From the NCBI RefSeq assembly GCF_046630445.1, contig NC_092340.1, positions 20,004,001-20,068,000 on the forward strand: 64,000 nucleotides of DNA, in the 5' to 3' direction. This DNA comes from Rutidosis leptorrhynchoides (Eukaryota > Streptophyta > Magnoliopsida > Asterales > Asteraceae). A program made the translations under genes and the position numbers. This document shows positions 1 through 17,210 of this stretch, in pieces. A model generated the notes under the pieces. The model saw only the letters and a list, made by a program, of their open reading frames with translations, was not told the DNA's origin and ran no database searches. The stretch's first letter is position 1. Each line of letters opens with the position of its first letter.

Positions 1-321
1 ATTTTGTTAGCGTGGATTCTTAACAAAATTTCTCATAGTTAATTTGTTTGTTTCTAACAAATTTTATTTTGTCCAATGTTTTTTTTTATTATGCCACTTG
101 TCGGATTCTGATAGGTCTAAATACAAATATGAAATTGAATGAAAATGGTTATTCTGTGATGAATGGATTCGTATAGCTGTGGGTGTAAGTAGGATAGTAA
201 ATGACTGTTGAATCAGATTCGAAGAATGTACAGTTTAACTTACTAATATGAAAACTAAATATTCCTCGGGTATTACCTACCCGTTAAAATATTTTCATCA
301 TTAACAGGGAAGTTATCGGAA
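1..321 (-). mobile_element. Internal domain of Ty3/gypsy-like element, second copy, left part
   Basis: Bases 1-306 repeat 10430-10735 almost exactly, so this is a second copy of the internal domain found at 7673-11920. The copy continues at 3518-3955 after an inserted solo LTR. Compared with the other copy, about 730 bases (roughly 10736-11469) are missing just before the insertion point. It has no open coding frame. The rest of this copy lies beyond the left edge of the window. Confidence 0.8.
317..321. repeat. Target-site duplication of solo LTR A
   Basis: CGGAA at 317-321 recurs at 3513-3517, directly flanking an element that begins TG and ends CA. A 5-bp duplication is usual for Ty3/gypsy integrase. 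The uninterrupted target sequence can be read in the sister copy around 11478-11482. Confidence 0.9.
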
Positions 322-939
322 TGAAAGGACCGCTACTAATCCATCCGAACGAAGTCCATATCGATTATAAACGAATCACAATAATTGATAACATCGCGAG
401 GTACTTGACCTCTATATGATAAAATTTTACAAATGTTGCATTTGTTTTTAAAAGACAACCTTTCATTACATCAAATGTTGACAAGTACGCCTACCATTTC
501 ATAATATCCAAATGACCTAATCTGCCATTTACTTAATAATAATCTCTAATGAACTTCAGTGACTCGAATGCAACGTCTTTTTGAAATGTGTCATGAATGA
601 CTCCAGGTAATATCCTTAATATGAGCTAATGCACAGCGAAAGATTTCTTTTAAGTCCTGAGAATAACATGCTTTAAAACGTCAACATAAAGTTGGTGAGA
701 TATAGGTTTAATGCTAGCAGCGTTATAACTATAGACCACAAGATTTCATATTCATAAACTTTTTAATAAAAATATTCTAAGTTGTTGAGCACTTGATAAC
801 CATACTTAACATTTAATCAACGTCGCATATTCCCTTTATTATGAAATCTTACTACACCGTACCAAGTGTAGGCACCGAAACGAAGTACTGTGCAACCGTT
901 GAATACTGGTCGTCCAGTCCGGTTGGGGTTGTCAGGCCC

Positions 940-951
940 GATAGATCTATC
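940..951. other. 12-bp palindrome, GATAGATCTATC version (LTRs A, B, C)
   Basis: A perfect palindrome, GATAGATCTATC, is found here in LTR A, at 4572-4583 in LTR B and at 12537-12548 in LTR C. It lies 616-618 bases from the LTR 3' end on the minus strand. The preceding bases resemble TTGTnrGGCCC, and a TTCGCGT motif follows closely. The TATGGATCCATA version at 31467-31478 occupies the same place in other LTRs. Confidence 0.85.
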
Positions 952-1520
952 AACAGGATTCGCGTTTACAATACCTCATGTAAATAGTAGTTACCAAGTT
1001 ACAGGGAAGTATGCCAGTGGTACAACTCAACGTAGAATATATATTTTTAATCACTTGTGTTCATAGCGTAAATCATAAAATGCATGTATTCTCATCCCGA
1101 AATATTTAGAGTTTAAAAATGGGACTATATACTCACCATACTGTATTTTGTAGTAAAAATACATATAACATCTTTTAACATGTGCAAGGTTGGCCTCGGA
1201 TTCACGAACCTATATCATTTATTGATATTAATACACATAATAACAATTAAACAAGTTTATATATTATTATATTTATTAATTTCTAATAAATACTTTGTTT
1301 ATATGTATCTTAATTTATATGTTATTTTAACACATATCTTACATATATTTATTTTCAATATTTGAAATAATTAGTTATTACATATTTTTGATGTAAATTC
1401 AAAAGGTATGTTAAGTTTTTATTAAAATAATTTCAATAATAATAATAATATTAATAAGCATTATTAAAGAAAATGATACTTACTAATACTTAAATTACTA
1501 ATCCTAATTTTAACAAAAAT

Positions 1521-1522
<2 letters not shown>

Positions 1523-1595
<73 letters not shown>
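1523..1595. repeat. (AAT)n microsatellite
   Basis: A pure trinucleotide run inside LTR A. Translations of it give only Asn, Ile or Tyr homopolymers, not a gene. Confidence 0.95.
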
Positions 1596-1638
1596 TAGAA
1601 AAAGAACTAGAAAGATATACCCTTTAATAAGTCATTCT

Positions 1639-1704
1639 AAAAAAATTTGCTCCGAACCGGGCTCGAACCCGAGACCTCCCGTATACTTCTTAACACCTCG
1701 ACCA
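1639..1704 (-). other. tRNA-like Pol III box module inside LTR A
   Basis: On the minus strand an A-box-like TGGTCGAGGTG (1694-1704) is followed about 24 bases later by a B-box-like GGTTCGAGCCC (1659-1669) and then by a run of seven T (1639-1645). The order and spacing match tRNA-derived promoters. No tRNA cloverleaf is formed, so it is not called a tRNA gene. LTRs B and C carry a related module at the corresponding place. Confidence 0.55.
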
Positions 1705-2622
1705 GTGGGCTGTTGCCCTTTTTTAGTATTAATACCCGTTTTAATTTATATAAACCGAAATCATTTATTTCCTTTCTTCTTCAATTGTCCAATTCGACCA
1801 GAGACCGATTCAACCACAATCATAACCTATGGATTTTTTTTTGGATTTAAAATTATAAACAGAAACTTTACTCGATTGATGAATCCTATTAAATCAATTA
1901 AAGAACGAAAATCAAAAGCTGAAACAGACACTGTAGGGTTCGTATGAACTTGGAATCGAATTTGAAATTTTTGTAAGTTTCAGTTCAAGATTTCTAAACA
2001 AAGTAAGTTCTAAATCATAGTTTGAAACTTTCTGAATCCTTAATTGAACTTACAACATCAAAACGATTTCGAATTTTAATGAAGAACAGATTCGTTGACT
2101 TTTAAGAATTACCTTTGACATTCAAAATTATAGCTCGATATATTGAATTGGAACCTCAAGTTTTGCAAAAAGATCGTTTAGAGTATTATTGACAAGATTG
2201 CATTTATACATTTTGACAACTGAATTGAATTCGAACTTTTTCAGAAATAAAACAGGAACAGGGTAGTACCCTTGTTCTTCGACTTGTTTCTATTTAAATT
2301 CAATCGAAAATAACTGTATTAATTTTTAATTGATAATGATACTGAAGAAATGAATAAGTTGATCCTTATTACTGAGTTTTCGATGGTTTTATAGCCAAAG
2401 TGAAATCGACAGGAGGAATAAATCAGGTACAGAATAAAAAGAAAAATTTAAAAAGTGGAAAAAGACTTTACACTGAATTTGGATGGTTTGTGATATTAAT
2501 TTCGTGATTTTCACTGTTTTCAGAGACACAAACAAAATTATAAACATATTGATTGTAACTTAAAGTAGATTTGTATTAGATCATGAACTTTACCTAATTG
2601 AATTATTATTAGTAATTAATCT

Positions 2623-2623
<1 letters not shown>

Positions 2624-2714
<91 letters not shown>
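2624..2714. repeat. (AAT)n microsatellite
   Basis: A second trinucleotide run inside LTR A, pure over about 90 bases. Confidence 0.95.
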
Positions 2715-2715
<1 letters not shown>

Positions 2716-3085
2716 TGTATTTATAATAATAAATAATAATGATACTAAAAAAATCATAAATGATAATAATAATATTATTATTATTAATAACACTAATTTT
2801 TGATATCAATATTAATAATAACAATGAAGGTAATAATATTAATATTGCTATAACAATTTATACATACCAACTCTCATATATATTAAATTAATACTATTAA
2901 TAATACTGATATCAACATTAATAACGAAAGTATTATAACACTATATTTTAACTAGTAATTAAATTTAATATAATAATATTACATTTTAGTAATAATGTAA
3001 TACCTATAATAACAAATTTGAACATTTACTATTTATATAATTTAGATATATTACAACATTCATATAATGTTAATTATGTACTGAA

Positions 3086-3192
<107 letters not shown>

Positions 3193-3273
3193 TTATTTAT
3201 TTTAATAACATCTTATCTGTTTTGTAAATTACTTTACATGTTTAAATCAATTGATTAGATGGTATTATATTAA

Positions 3274-3343
<70 letters not shown>

Positions 3344-3517
3344 TACATATTTATTTACACGCAATTGTTCGTGAATCGTCGGAAATAGTCGAAGGGTAAT
3401 TGCATATAGATTTCAAAACTTTCGAGACTCAACATTACAGATTTTGCTTATCGTATCGGAAACATATAAAGATTAAAGTTTAAATTTGGTCGAAAATTTT
3501 CGGGTCATTACACGGAA

Positions 3518-3955
3518 TCTAAGGGACTCGAACTGGTTGAGGGACTCATCTTGTACGATCAGATGAAGGATTTTTGATAAGGAATAGAATAGGATGTAGA
3601 TTAGTACCCTACAATACATAATTTACATATGCATATACAATACAAAAATTCCATAAGTTGCGGAGGAATCTACGGAAACTATCAGGCAAAGGTAACAATA
3701 ACAGATACGCTAAGATATGAATTTATCTATACACTGTCTATGCAATAGAGGCAGTAAGACGTGTCTAGACTAAGAATGATAAGTAGGTAATTTCCTAAGG
3801 ATGATAAGGAGATAATTTCTGACACGAAATGATAAGCAAAACTTTTGACATGCAGACACGGTCGAAGTCCATACTCACTAATGCATCTTAACGACTTATC
3901 AATTATACACACTAATGCAGACCTGGTTCGCTAAGACCACCGCTCTGATACCAAC
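3518..3955 (-). mobile_element. Internal domain, second copy, 5' part with PBS
   Basis: This segment matches 11483-11920 base for base with few differences. It is the start (in element orientation) of a second internal domain, adjoining LTR B. Together with 1-321 it shows that LTR B is followed by internal sequence on both sides. That arrangement arises by unequal recombination between elements or LTRs. Confidence 0.85.
3942..3953 (-). promoter_or_regulatory. Primer-binding site, initiator tRNA-Met type
   Basis: The minus strand reads TGGTATCAGAGC two bases after the end of LTR B. This is the classic complement of the 3' end of plant initiator tRNA-Met and marks the start of minus-strand DNA synthesis. 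Confidence 0.9.
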
Positions 3956-5434
3956 TGTAGAGACCCATCCTAATCCATCCGGACGAAGCCCATATCGATT
4001 ATAAACGATTCACAACAGTTGATTACATCGCGAGGTACTTCACCTCTATATGATACATTTTACAAACATTGTATTCATTTTTGAAAAGTCAATCTTTCAT
4101 TACATCAAAAGTTGACGGCATTCATACCATTTCATAATATATCTAACTATAATTGATTTAATAATAATCCTGATGAACTCGACGACTCAAATGCAACGTC
4201 TTTTGAAATATGTCACGAATGAATCCAAGTAATATCTTTAAAATGAGCAATTACACAGCGGAAGACTTCTTTCATACCTGAGAATAAACATGCTTTAAAG
4301 TGTCAACTAAAAGGTTGGTGAGTTCATTAGTTTACATAAATAATCATTTCTTAATTTTAATATATCACAAGATTTCATATTTCCATTTCTAATAAACATA
4401 CGTCACATGCATAGAGACAAAAATATCATTCATATGGATTGAACACCTGGTAACCGACATTCACAATATACATATAAGAATATCCCCATCATTCCGGGAT
4501 CCTCCTTCGGACATGATATAAATTTCGAAGTACTAAAGCATCCGGTACTTTAGATGGGGATTGTTGGGCCCGATAGATCTATCTTTAGATTTCGCGTCAA
4601 TTAGGGTGTCTGTTCCCTAATTCTTAGATTACCAGACTATATAAAAAGGGGCATATTCGATTTCGATAATTCAACCATATAATATAGTTTCGATTACTTG
4701 TGTCTATTTCGTAAAATATTTATAAAAATTGCGCATGTATTCTCAGCCCAAAAATATAAAGGGTAAAAAGGTAAATGAAAACTCACCCTACAATATTTTG
4801 TAGTAAAAATATTCGTACGACGATATTGAACAATGCAAGGTTGACCTCGGATTCACGAACCTATATCATTTGTATTTATATATTAAAACATATACTGAAA
4901 ATCACATAATTTCATTTGTTAATATATGTTATTTATATAAGTGTAGTTATATAAAATTTATACTAAATTTCATTTAAATCATATATTTATATTATATCTT
5001 AAATTATATGTTATATATGTTTATTTTGTATATATATATATCAAAAATGATTATTATAGTTATATTAGTATCTATATATATTTAGTATTATTTAAAAAAA
5101 ATACCTAATTTGTTATATGTAACCATATATAATGATAATATGTTTTTTTTTTATATAGTTATATGGATTATCAATATAGTTATAGTATATAGATATATAT
5201 AATAAGGGTGTTTTTATGTACAAAATATTTACTTGTTAGAAGTGATAGTTTTGATATTATTGTTCTACTAGATAATAATAATAACTTTATTAATAATGAA
5301 TATTAATAATAATAGTGATATTGTTAATAATGATACTTATGTGAATAATAATCATATTAATCTTAATAAACATAACAATGATATTAATGCTAGTATTAAT
5401 GAAAATAATAATATTATTTCCAATACTAATGCTA

Positions 5435-5470
<36 letters not shown>

Positions 5471-5551
5471 GTTATATTATTAATAAGAACATTATTGATA
5501 ATTATTATAATGATGATCTTCGTAATAATATTATCTAATACTTAATAATTC

Positions 5552-5624
<73 letters not shown>

Positions 5625-5746
5625 TTATAATAACAATGATAATAATAATAATAATAATAACAATAAGAATAATAATAATAATAATGAATTTTAATATGTA
5701 AACTACCTTAAGAGTTCCTTTTAAAAAGAAAAACTGCCACAAGCAA

Positions 5747-5791
5747 GGATTGAACTCGTGACCTCTCGAAACCCGACACCATACCCAACCA
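5747..5791 (-). other. tRNA-like box module inside LTR B
   Basis: The minus strand holds an A-box-like TGGTTGGGTATG (5780-5791), a B-box-like GAGTTCAATCC (5747-5757) and then a T-rich stretch. It aligns with the module in LTR A but both boxes have drifted. An identical copy sits in LTR C at 13760-13804. Confidence 0.45.
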
Positions 5792-7403
5792 TTCCTCCGT
5801 CTCTGACTTTCTTGATTTAACCCAAACTTATGTTTATTTAAACTTAATTTCTGTGTTCTCCTTACTTCTTCCTCATAGCAACAACCGACAGTGGATCTCA
5901 CAAACATCACAACCAATTCAAATTCATCTTTAGACTTCTAAATTAAAACAGGGATGTCTTGGTGTGATTAACAGATAACAAAACAATCAACGAAAAAAAT
6001 ATTTAAATTAAAGAGCTGCTACTGTCGCGACATTCTTAGAGAAAAAAATATGATTTTGTGATAGAGAATGTTTTGGACAAAATTTATAACACAAAGTAGG
6101 TTTCAAATCACACCTGGAATCTTTCTCAACCCTCAATTGAATCAGAAACATCAATGGGACTTCGAATTTCCTTAAGAACAAAATGTTTGACTTTTTGATT
6201 TAGAACTTTGACTTCGAAATTCACACTCAGTTTAAGGAATTGAGAGTTGAAATTTTTTAGAAAGATTAAACACATGATTCCTAACTAAACTGCATTTAAG
6301 GATTTTGATAATTGCATCGATTTTTAATTTTGGCCAAAAAGTATATATACAGGGAACCGTCGAGAAAAAAAAATAATAACTAAATATCTCTCCCTCTTTT
6401 CAATTGCAGACAGTGTTTTACAGAGTATAAATGAGTTTTTCAACTGCCACAGATTCGTTTCAATTTGTTTTGTAATCTTGATTGGTACGAACGAATTTGA
6501 AGAAAAGACAGCGAGCAAAGAAAAATAGATAAAGTGATAGTGAGATTCAACTGAATTCGTTTTTATCTGTAATCATATATTTAATATCATTAAATAATAA
6601 ATATAAATATATTATTAATAATAAAAGAATAATAATAATAATTAATAATAATATTAATAATAATAATAATAAAAAAAACAATAATAATAATAATAATACG
6701 AATTAATAATAATTTTATTAATATTAATATTAATAATATTGTTAAGGATGTTAATAATAAAAGTGGTAATATTCTAATGATAATACTAGTAGTATTAATA
6801 ACAATATTAATATTTACATTAATGATAATAATAATAATATTAGTCATAATAATAATGATATAACAATAAATTGTGTAAATTTTATATCCATATTATTTAT
6901 AATAAAGCATCTAATACTTCACATTTAACTTAACATTAGTATTAATAATAATAATAATGAAAGTAATAATAATATTACTATAACTACCATATTCTTAACT
7001 TGTAAATACATTCTATTTTAGTACTACATATTATTAATTATGTAATATTTAATAATTATACATTATATATAATTTGATAATATATATTGAATATTTACTA
7101 TTTATACATTTTAATATAAATACATTATATAATAAATGTCTGTATATAAACTATGATAATATAAGTGTCTTAATTATAAGTATTTATATTTCTTTAATCA
7201 TTATGTTATCTCAGCATAAATAATATATATTATCACATAATGTTTATATTTATATAAATATATTCTAATAGAGAATTATGTATAAAAATCATATGTCTTT
7301 ATATATAAATTCATTTAAATAATATCATAATTTATATACTATTTTACATATTAAATTCTAGTATTTAATTTGTATTTTATTAATTCAAAATATCATATTT
7401 ACA

Positions 7404-7405
<2 letters not shown>

Positions 7406-7498
<93 letters not shown>
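7406..7498. repeat. (AT)n microsatellite
   Basis: A pure dinucleotide run in LTR B. LTR C has a shorter run at 15419-15482, so it is a length-variable site between otherwise near-identical LTRs. Confidence 0.95.
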
Positions 7499-7501
<3 letters not shown>

Positions 7502-7672
7502 CATACTTATTTACACAATTGTTCGTGAATCGTCGGGTATAGTCAAAGGTTAAATGAATTCATGTAAACAGTTCAAAACTTTTGAGACTCAATTATTACA
7601 GTCTTTGCTTACCGTGTCAAAGTCATATAAAGATTAAGTTTAAATTTGGTCGGAAATTCCTGGGTCACTACA

Positions 7673-7689
7673 GTACCTACCCGTTAAAG
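7673..7689 (-). promoter_or_regulatory. Polypurine tract region of the LTR B element
   Basis: On the minus strand CTTTAACGGGTAGGTAC immediately precedes the TG of LTR B, and is itself preceded by an AAATTTCGGGACGAAATTT palindrome. The same palindrome plus purine-rich layout precedes the LTRs at 28311, 33869 and 41994. Confidence 0.8.
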
Positions 7690-8028
7690 AAATTTCGTCC
7701 CGAAATTTGAATGAGGTCGTCATGGCTAACAATAAAAATGTTTTCATGACGAATATGAGTTGATAAATAGAGTTTTATCATCATTGAGTAATATAGATAA
7801 AACCATTTGATTTTGTGAAGAGTACAAGTGAAGCTATTACCAAAGAGTGAAATGAGTCGGTATAGATTCGTCATATCTTTTGGCGTAGATAGGATTGATT
7901 TTCCCCAAGTTCAAGAGATTTAGAGAAAATCTTCGTGATAAGATTTGATTCTTCGATAATTAAGGAAATTAGGATCCTCTTTGATTAAATGCGATAATCT
8001 GTTTTGATTGCTCTGTCGGATATTTCAC

Positions 8029-8035
8029 TATAAAT
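8029..8035 (+). promoter_or_regulatory. Possible antisense TATA box
   Basis: TATAAAT is followed by a strongly pyrimidine-rich tract (8036-8100), a layout typical of plant core promoters. It faces opposite to the element it sits in. No supported gene follows. Confidence 0.3.
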
Positions 8036-9279
8036 CCACCCCCGTCATTTCCTTACAACTCACACCTTCTATTCTTTCCCCCTCAATTCATACTCTAAAA
8101 CATTCGCCAATATGCTCCATCCCGTCCTGATTCTTGATATTTTCTTATCTATGTATCTGTCATCCTTCTTTTCAATCTTCCACCAGAAAATCTGTTTTCT
8201 TCTACTATTGTCTTGGGGGATACTATTCTTAATTATACCGTGTCTTTATATTGCTATTCGTATTAATATCCACGGTTTTTAACTTTTGTGTTGTTATTGG
8301 GTTTTATATCTTCAATAATGTCCCTGCTTCTGTCTCCTATAATTATTGTCATCCACAGTTAATGCGCTCTCTTATATGCTGCGATTTATACCCCCTTTCT
8401 ATTTCAGAGCTTCATGCTTTGGTTTAATTTTCGCAAGTAACGGTCCAGAATTCATAGGTATGGAGTTTCAAATTATCATAATATATAAGGTAGAAAGGAA
8501 AGGTAGTAGCACGATTTGTTTTGTCAAATTACCTGAATCACTGAGAATAGAACTATCAAGAATATATTTTCTTGATATGTTCAGAAGTTAAGTAGAATGA
8601 AAGAGTTATGTAACATGGCACATGATGACGTTATAATCTGTCCATTTAGAAACTCAGCATGACTTACGGTAATATAATCACGTTGATCAAGTGTCATTAT
8701 ATTATACTAACTCGTGCATCAGTTCCCAACACTACTTCAAAAACATTCATATTTTAGACTCGAAAGTTTACATAATATAGAAACTAACAGTTTCTATATA
8801 ATGTAACACTGATAGCACGAAGAGATTAATGATTTCAGATAAGAATAGTTATGAAAATATATCCTCAGAAATATCGAAGATATTTATGATGATATTTCCA
8901 GAATTTCTAAGATCGAATGTTGATGAAGAAAATCCTTTCGCAAGGATTCAGAATAAATAAGGAGCAAGATATTCGCTAAAGATTTCATCAGAAACATAAT
9001 CATTTGGATTCTTTGAAGTCAAACTTATTCTTTGTGATTTGTCCACGGTTTCCTTCATCGTTTCACATAATTCGCTTTTCGGTACTAAATTTTCTATTGA
9101 GTGTTTCCAATACTCCATTCTTTATCATCAAACTTTCGATGGTTAAGGTCGTGTACAGTTTTTGCTGCTGTATTCAGCTTTTTCAAAACTCAGGAAACTA
9201 ATTCATAAGCTAAAGCGCTTTTCAGAAATTCAAAATTGAAATTCTTAATTCCAGGAGATAGAAGTTATATTTATATATA

Positions 9280-9280
<1 letters not shown>

Positions 9281-9345
<65 letters not shown>
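9281..9345. repeat. (AT)n microsatellite
   Basis: A dinucleotide run within the internal domain. Confidence 0.9.
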
Positions 9346-9348
<3 letters not shown>

Positions 9349-10251
9349 TGTTGTCGTAGAATTGTTGAGAATTTCAAGATTATCGATTGATGCCTTCCGG
9401 TACTTGGTATGGTAATTATCGTTACAAGATACCGATGAGTTCATGATAAGACTTCAATAGATAAATATATTGATTTGTCGTAGAGGTTTAAGCCAAGGAC
9501 CAACGAGGTTGCTGGTACGTCTGCTGGTAATATAGTGGAATATAAAAGATTTCCCGGTAACAATAAAAGAACACGCATATATATCAAGGTTATAATAAGG
9601 TTGTTTCGAACGAAAAGTCGAAGTTGACTTGCTGGAGCTGTGACAAAATTTGCTACTTTGAAAGGAATTACCAAGTTATTTTGGGTAATAATAACACTAA
9701 AGGAATTAGCACAGATACGTGTTAAACGTTTACTCAGGTTCTGAGTGTTTTCAGGTGCATAACTGTATGCATCAATCTTTCCTTCTGTAAATGAAGTGTG
9801 GTTGGTTCATTCCTCTCGATTGAGGTGTTTTCAAGAATCTTGGAAGGTTTGAACGCAGATTAGAATTGTCAAGATACAAATGGCATTTAAAATGAAATCA
9901 AGTGGCAAACTTGAAGAATTGTTTAGTTTCATATGTTATAGTCAATATTTTAATTCATTTTAATTGTCCAATGTTATTAGTCCACAGTCGGTAGTCCACA
10001 GTTGACAGTCTAATAATTCATATATAATTTAATATATAATATTCGAATTAATTGATACGTATCGTGATCGGTGTACATGTCTCAGACTCGATCACAACTC
10101 AAAGTATATATATTATTATAGAATCAACCTCAACCCTGTATAGAGAACTTGATCATTACTGCATATAGAGTGTCTATGGTGATTCCAAATAATATATATA
10201 TATATGCGTCGATATGATATGTCAAAACCTTGTATACGTGTCCCGATATTT

Positions 10252-10430
10252 AAAGTGCGTAAAATAAATACAGAAATTAAATAATGATAAATAAAGTGCG
10301 TAAAGTAAATAACAGAAATTAAATGACGATAAATAAAATTGCGAGAATGTAAATTGCGATAAAATAAATTGTTATAATTAAATTGCGATAAATAAAATGT
10401 AATCAGTTAGCTAGGAACAGTTAGCTAGGA
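10252..10430. repeat. Short tandem repeat of about 41 bp, degenerate
   Basis: Units beginning AAAGTGCGTAAA start at 10252 and 10293. Further degenerate units built on AATTGCGATAAATAAA follow to 10398, and then TTAGCTAGGA appears twice (10406-10430). The array ends where the sequence shared with base 1 of the window begins. Confidence 0.7.
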
Positions 10431-10702
10431 TTTTGTTAGCGTGGATTCTTAACAAAATTTCTCATAGTTAATTTGTTTGTTTCTAACAAATTTTATTTTG
10501 TCCAATGTTTTTTTTTATTATGCCACTTGTCGGATTCTGATAGGTCTAAATACAAATATGAAATTGGATGAAAATGGTTATTCTGTGATGAACGGATTCG
10601 TATAGCTGTGGGTGTAGGTAGGATAGTAAATGACTGTTGAATCAGATTCGAAGAATGTACAGTTTAACTTACTAATATGAAAACTAAATATTCCTCGGGT
10701 AT

Positions 10703-10717
10703 TACCTACCCGTTAAA
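10703..10717 (-). other. Second polypurine-like motif inside the internal domain
   Basis: The 15-mer whose minus strand is TTTAACGGGTAGGTA is identical to the terminal polypurine tract at 7674-7688. It recurs in the second internal copy at 274-288. It may be a central polypurine tract or the scar of an old nested element. Confidence 0.5.
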
Positions 10718-11906
10718 ATATTTTCATCATTAACAATTTGTACAAAAGAATTTTCAATTACAATCTTTGTGAAAATATATATACATATATATTTTCTTCA
10801 GATGTAATCATGGATTTAATGGGTTAATATGATATTAATTTCATTTGCTTTACCGTTAGAATAAGAATACATAATCTCTAAAACATTAGAGATTACATAA
10901 TCATCATGTCGAACGAAGATCAAGGATGTAGAACGATACGTAAAACGAAGATAATCGATGTAGGACAAGATGTAGAACGGAAATTATGCTTGAGGTATAG
11001 ATTGCGATGTTGAGGCATGTGATGTTGATGGTACTGGTGCTGTTACTGATGGTACTGTTGATACCGGTGATGTTGTTGAATCTGGTACGTTTTGCACCAT
11101 ATTTTCCAAGGCTACAACTCAGGCGCGAAACTCGTTGACTTTTATTACTTCGGGATGATTGTCGGTAGGAACGAGCTAATGAATAAGGTTTAGGATTGTG
11201 GATAGAATATAATCGTGACGAGCTACCCTGGAAATGAGGCTGAAAATGGTGTTTCAGGTAGGTTAGCCGGTAAGTGCTTCAAGTTCTTCGCCAATCGGTG
11301 AATTTGGTTGGTGGAAGGGATCGCCTTCTGCGCGTCTCCATTGATTAAGTCGACTACGAAACCATCAGATGAATTGGGGATGGCTGATTGGTTGATTCAT
11401 TCCGGTGACACTGCTTTCGAAGATCGAGTGAAACTCTATGTCGGAATAGCTGTCGGAATAACTATCGGAATAGTTATCGGAATCTAAGGGACTCGAACTG
11501 GTTGAGGGACTCATCTTGTACGATCAGATGAAGGATTTTTGATAAGGAATCGAATAGGATGTAGATTAGTACCCTGCAATACATAATTTACATATGCATA
11601 TATAATACTAAAATTCCATAAGTTACGGAGGAATCTACGAAAACTATCAGGCAAAGGTAACAATAATAGATACGCTAAGATATGAATTTATCTATACACT
11701 GTCTATGCAATAGAGGCAGTAAGACGTATCTAGACTAAGAATGATAAGTAGGTAATTTCCTAAGGATGATAAGGAGATAATTTCCGACACGAAATGATAA
11801 GCAAAACTTTTGACATGCAGACACGGTCGAAGTCCAGACTCACTAATGCATCCTAACGACTTATCAATTATAAACACTAATGCAGACCTGGTTCGCTAAG
11901 ACCACC

Positions 11907-11918
11907 GCTCTGATACCA
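11907..11918 (-). promoter_or_regulatory. Primer-binding site, initiator tRNA-Met type
   Basis: The minus strand TGGTATCAGAGC lies two bases inside LTR C and gives the 5' start of the internal domain. Confidence 0.9.
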
Positions 11919-11920
11919 AC

Positions 11921-15657
<3,737 letters not shown>

Positions 15658-16428
15658 TTGTTCCTTTAAGTCCAATGTTTGTTGAAGTTTCCATCAGGAG
15701 GGGCGTAGATCTGCAAGCTAACCATCTACGTCAAGAGCTGGTTCGGGGGAAGGGTCAGGGGCGAGGTCAGTAACTTCTGGGGATCTTCTGCTTCTACTGA
15801 TGGGCAGAAGAGAAAGAATCCTCCAACAGCAGAGGCAAGGGAATTTTAGATGATGGTAGACGCTGCAAATGCTACCGATGATGTCATTACTGGTATGTTC
15901 TTGGTTAATTCCTTGCCAGCTCGTGTGTTGTTTGATTCAGGAGCAAATCGATCTTTTATGTCCTTAGGATTCTGTGATAAGTTGAAGTTACCTGTTAGGA
16001 TATTAGATGCGCCTTTGGGAATAGAAGTAGCTGATGGTAAAATGGTTCCATGCACATCATCTGTGTCTAGAGTTACCATAGAAATCGATGGCCATTCCTT
16101 CCCTTTAACCTGTTTGTTGATGCATATACCTAGCTTTGATGTAGTCATAGGCATGAATTGTTTAAGGGCTAATAGGGTTAATATTAAGTGTGATAAAAAT
16201 ATGATTTCTTTCCGTCTGGCCGATGGATCCCGAGTGATAGCTAGGGAGAGCGCGGTGGATTTAACTTCCCTATGGTTTCCCTAATGAAAGCTCAGAAGTC
16301 GATATCGAAAGGGTGTGATTAATTCTTAGCCTACGTGATTGATGTTAAGAAAGAAAAGAAGCAGGTGACTGATATTCCAGTTGTCTCAGAATTTCCCGAA
16401 GTGTTTCCAGATGATTTACCCGGGTTAC
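15658..16428 (+). pseudogene. Ty3/gypsy (Tekay-like) gag end and protease, decayed
   Basis: Aspartic protease of a chromovirus-type polyprotein. The best stretch is 15850-16284 (144 codons), with the catalytic motif LFDSGAN near residue 28 and a later VVIGMNCL segment typical of retropepsin-like domains. An in-frame TAG lies just before the Met at 15850. A frameshift near 16260 and a TAA follow, after which the linker toward RT is readable, ending with FPDDLPGL at 16405-16428. The 5' part of gag is cut off by LTR C at 15657. The rest of pol continues at 20841 after an inserted solo LTR. Confidence 0.85.
16424..16428. repeat. Target-site duplication of the 4.4-kb solo LTR
   Basis: GTTAC at 16424-16428 recurs at 20836-20840. 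Removing one copy and the insert rejoins the protease-RT linker in frame, which confirms the boundaries. Confidence 0.95.
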
Positions 16429-17210
16429 TGTAACGACCCGCCAAAATCGCTATTGACGCAGTACGTTATTCACCGGTTTCATTATGAGGTATTGACCTCT
16501 ATATGATACGTTTTGTAAATATTGCATTCTTTTAAAAAGACGCACCATAAATGAATATCTAAATCCAAGGCTTTCGACATCTGATGATTTCTACATATAG
16601 ACAATCACCGTAAATAATAGTTTACAATAATACATCCGTTGACAATACTGTCAAAATAAGATACATGATGATGATTTTGTGAATGCAAAGTTTTCTCTAA
16701 TAAAGCATGTATGACTCCATGCACATAGCTTGTATAACGTATAAGCAAACAGCGGAAGACTTCTAGAGACCTGAGAATAAAATGCTAAAAAGTGTCAACA
16801 CAAAGGTTGGTGAGTTCATAGTTTTAATATTGCGCATAATCTGTATATAAAAGTGGACCACAAGATTTCAGTTCTTTCATTCGAAACGTTTATCAAAAGT
16901 TTGTCAATAGATTCTACGTAACAGAGCACCCTGGTAACTAAACTTAACGCTATAATAATAATAACCCCTTGTTGTTTTAATACACGCAAACCAACGTGTC
17001 CTAAACTCAAATAACATACGTCCATTAAAAGGCTAGCGCTACTAGCTCGGACGGGGATGTCAAGCCCTATGGATCCATATACAGTTATTCGCGCCCACCA
17101 GTCCACATCCTATGTACTGGCAGCTACTAGTTACCAAAGCTAGGGATTTTTGGTTTAACTCAGTGTAGAATTAAGTATGTACTTGTGTCCATTGCATTTA
17201 AAATAAATTG

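Larger units (their letters stand above)
3956..7672 (-). mobile_element. LTR B, 3.7 kb
   Basis: The LTR begins TGTAGAGACCC and ends GGGTCACTACA. One side (3942-3953) has a tRNA-iMet primer site and the other (7673-7689) a polypurine tract, so the direction is certain. It is nearly identical to LTR C apart from microsatellite lengths, and related to LTR A. It is the 3' LTR for the internal domain 7673-11920 and simultaneously the 5' LTR for the second internal copy to its left. It contains the palindrome at 4572-4583, the tRNA-like module at 5747-5791, and (AAT)n and (AT)n tracts. Short Asn-rich frames near 5296-5538 are translations of the AAT-rich tract. Confidence 0.9.
7673..11920 (-). mobile_element. 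Internal domain of the LTR B/LTR C element, non-coding
   Basis: This 4.25-kb stretch is bounded by the polypurine tract of LTR B and the primer site of LTR C. No long frame survives on either strand. The first part on the minus strand (about 11480 down to 11000) has the look of a decayed gag N-terminus, with a Ser/Asp-rich start and a later Thr/Ser/Pro-rich stretch, all interrupted by stops. I could not recognise RT, RNase H or integrase motifs. It is either a heavily decayed element or a non-autonomous derivative mobilised in trans. Internal features are a plus-strand TATA-like site (8029), an (AT)n run (9281-9345), a short tandem repeat (10252-10430) and a second polypurine-like motif (10703-10717). 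Confidence 0.8.
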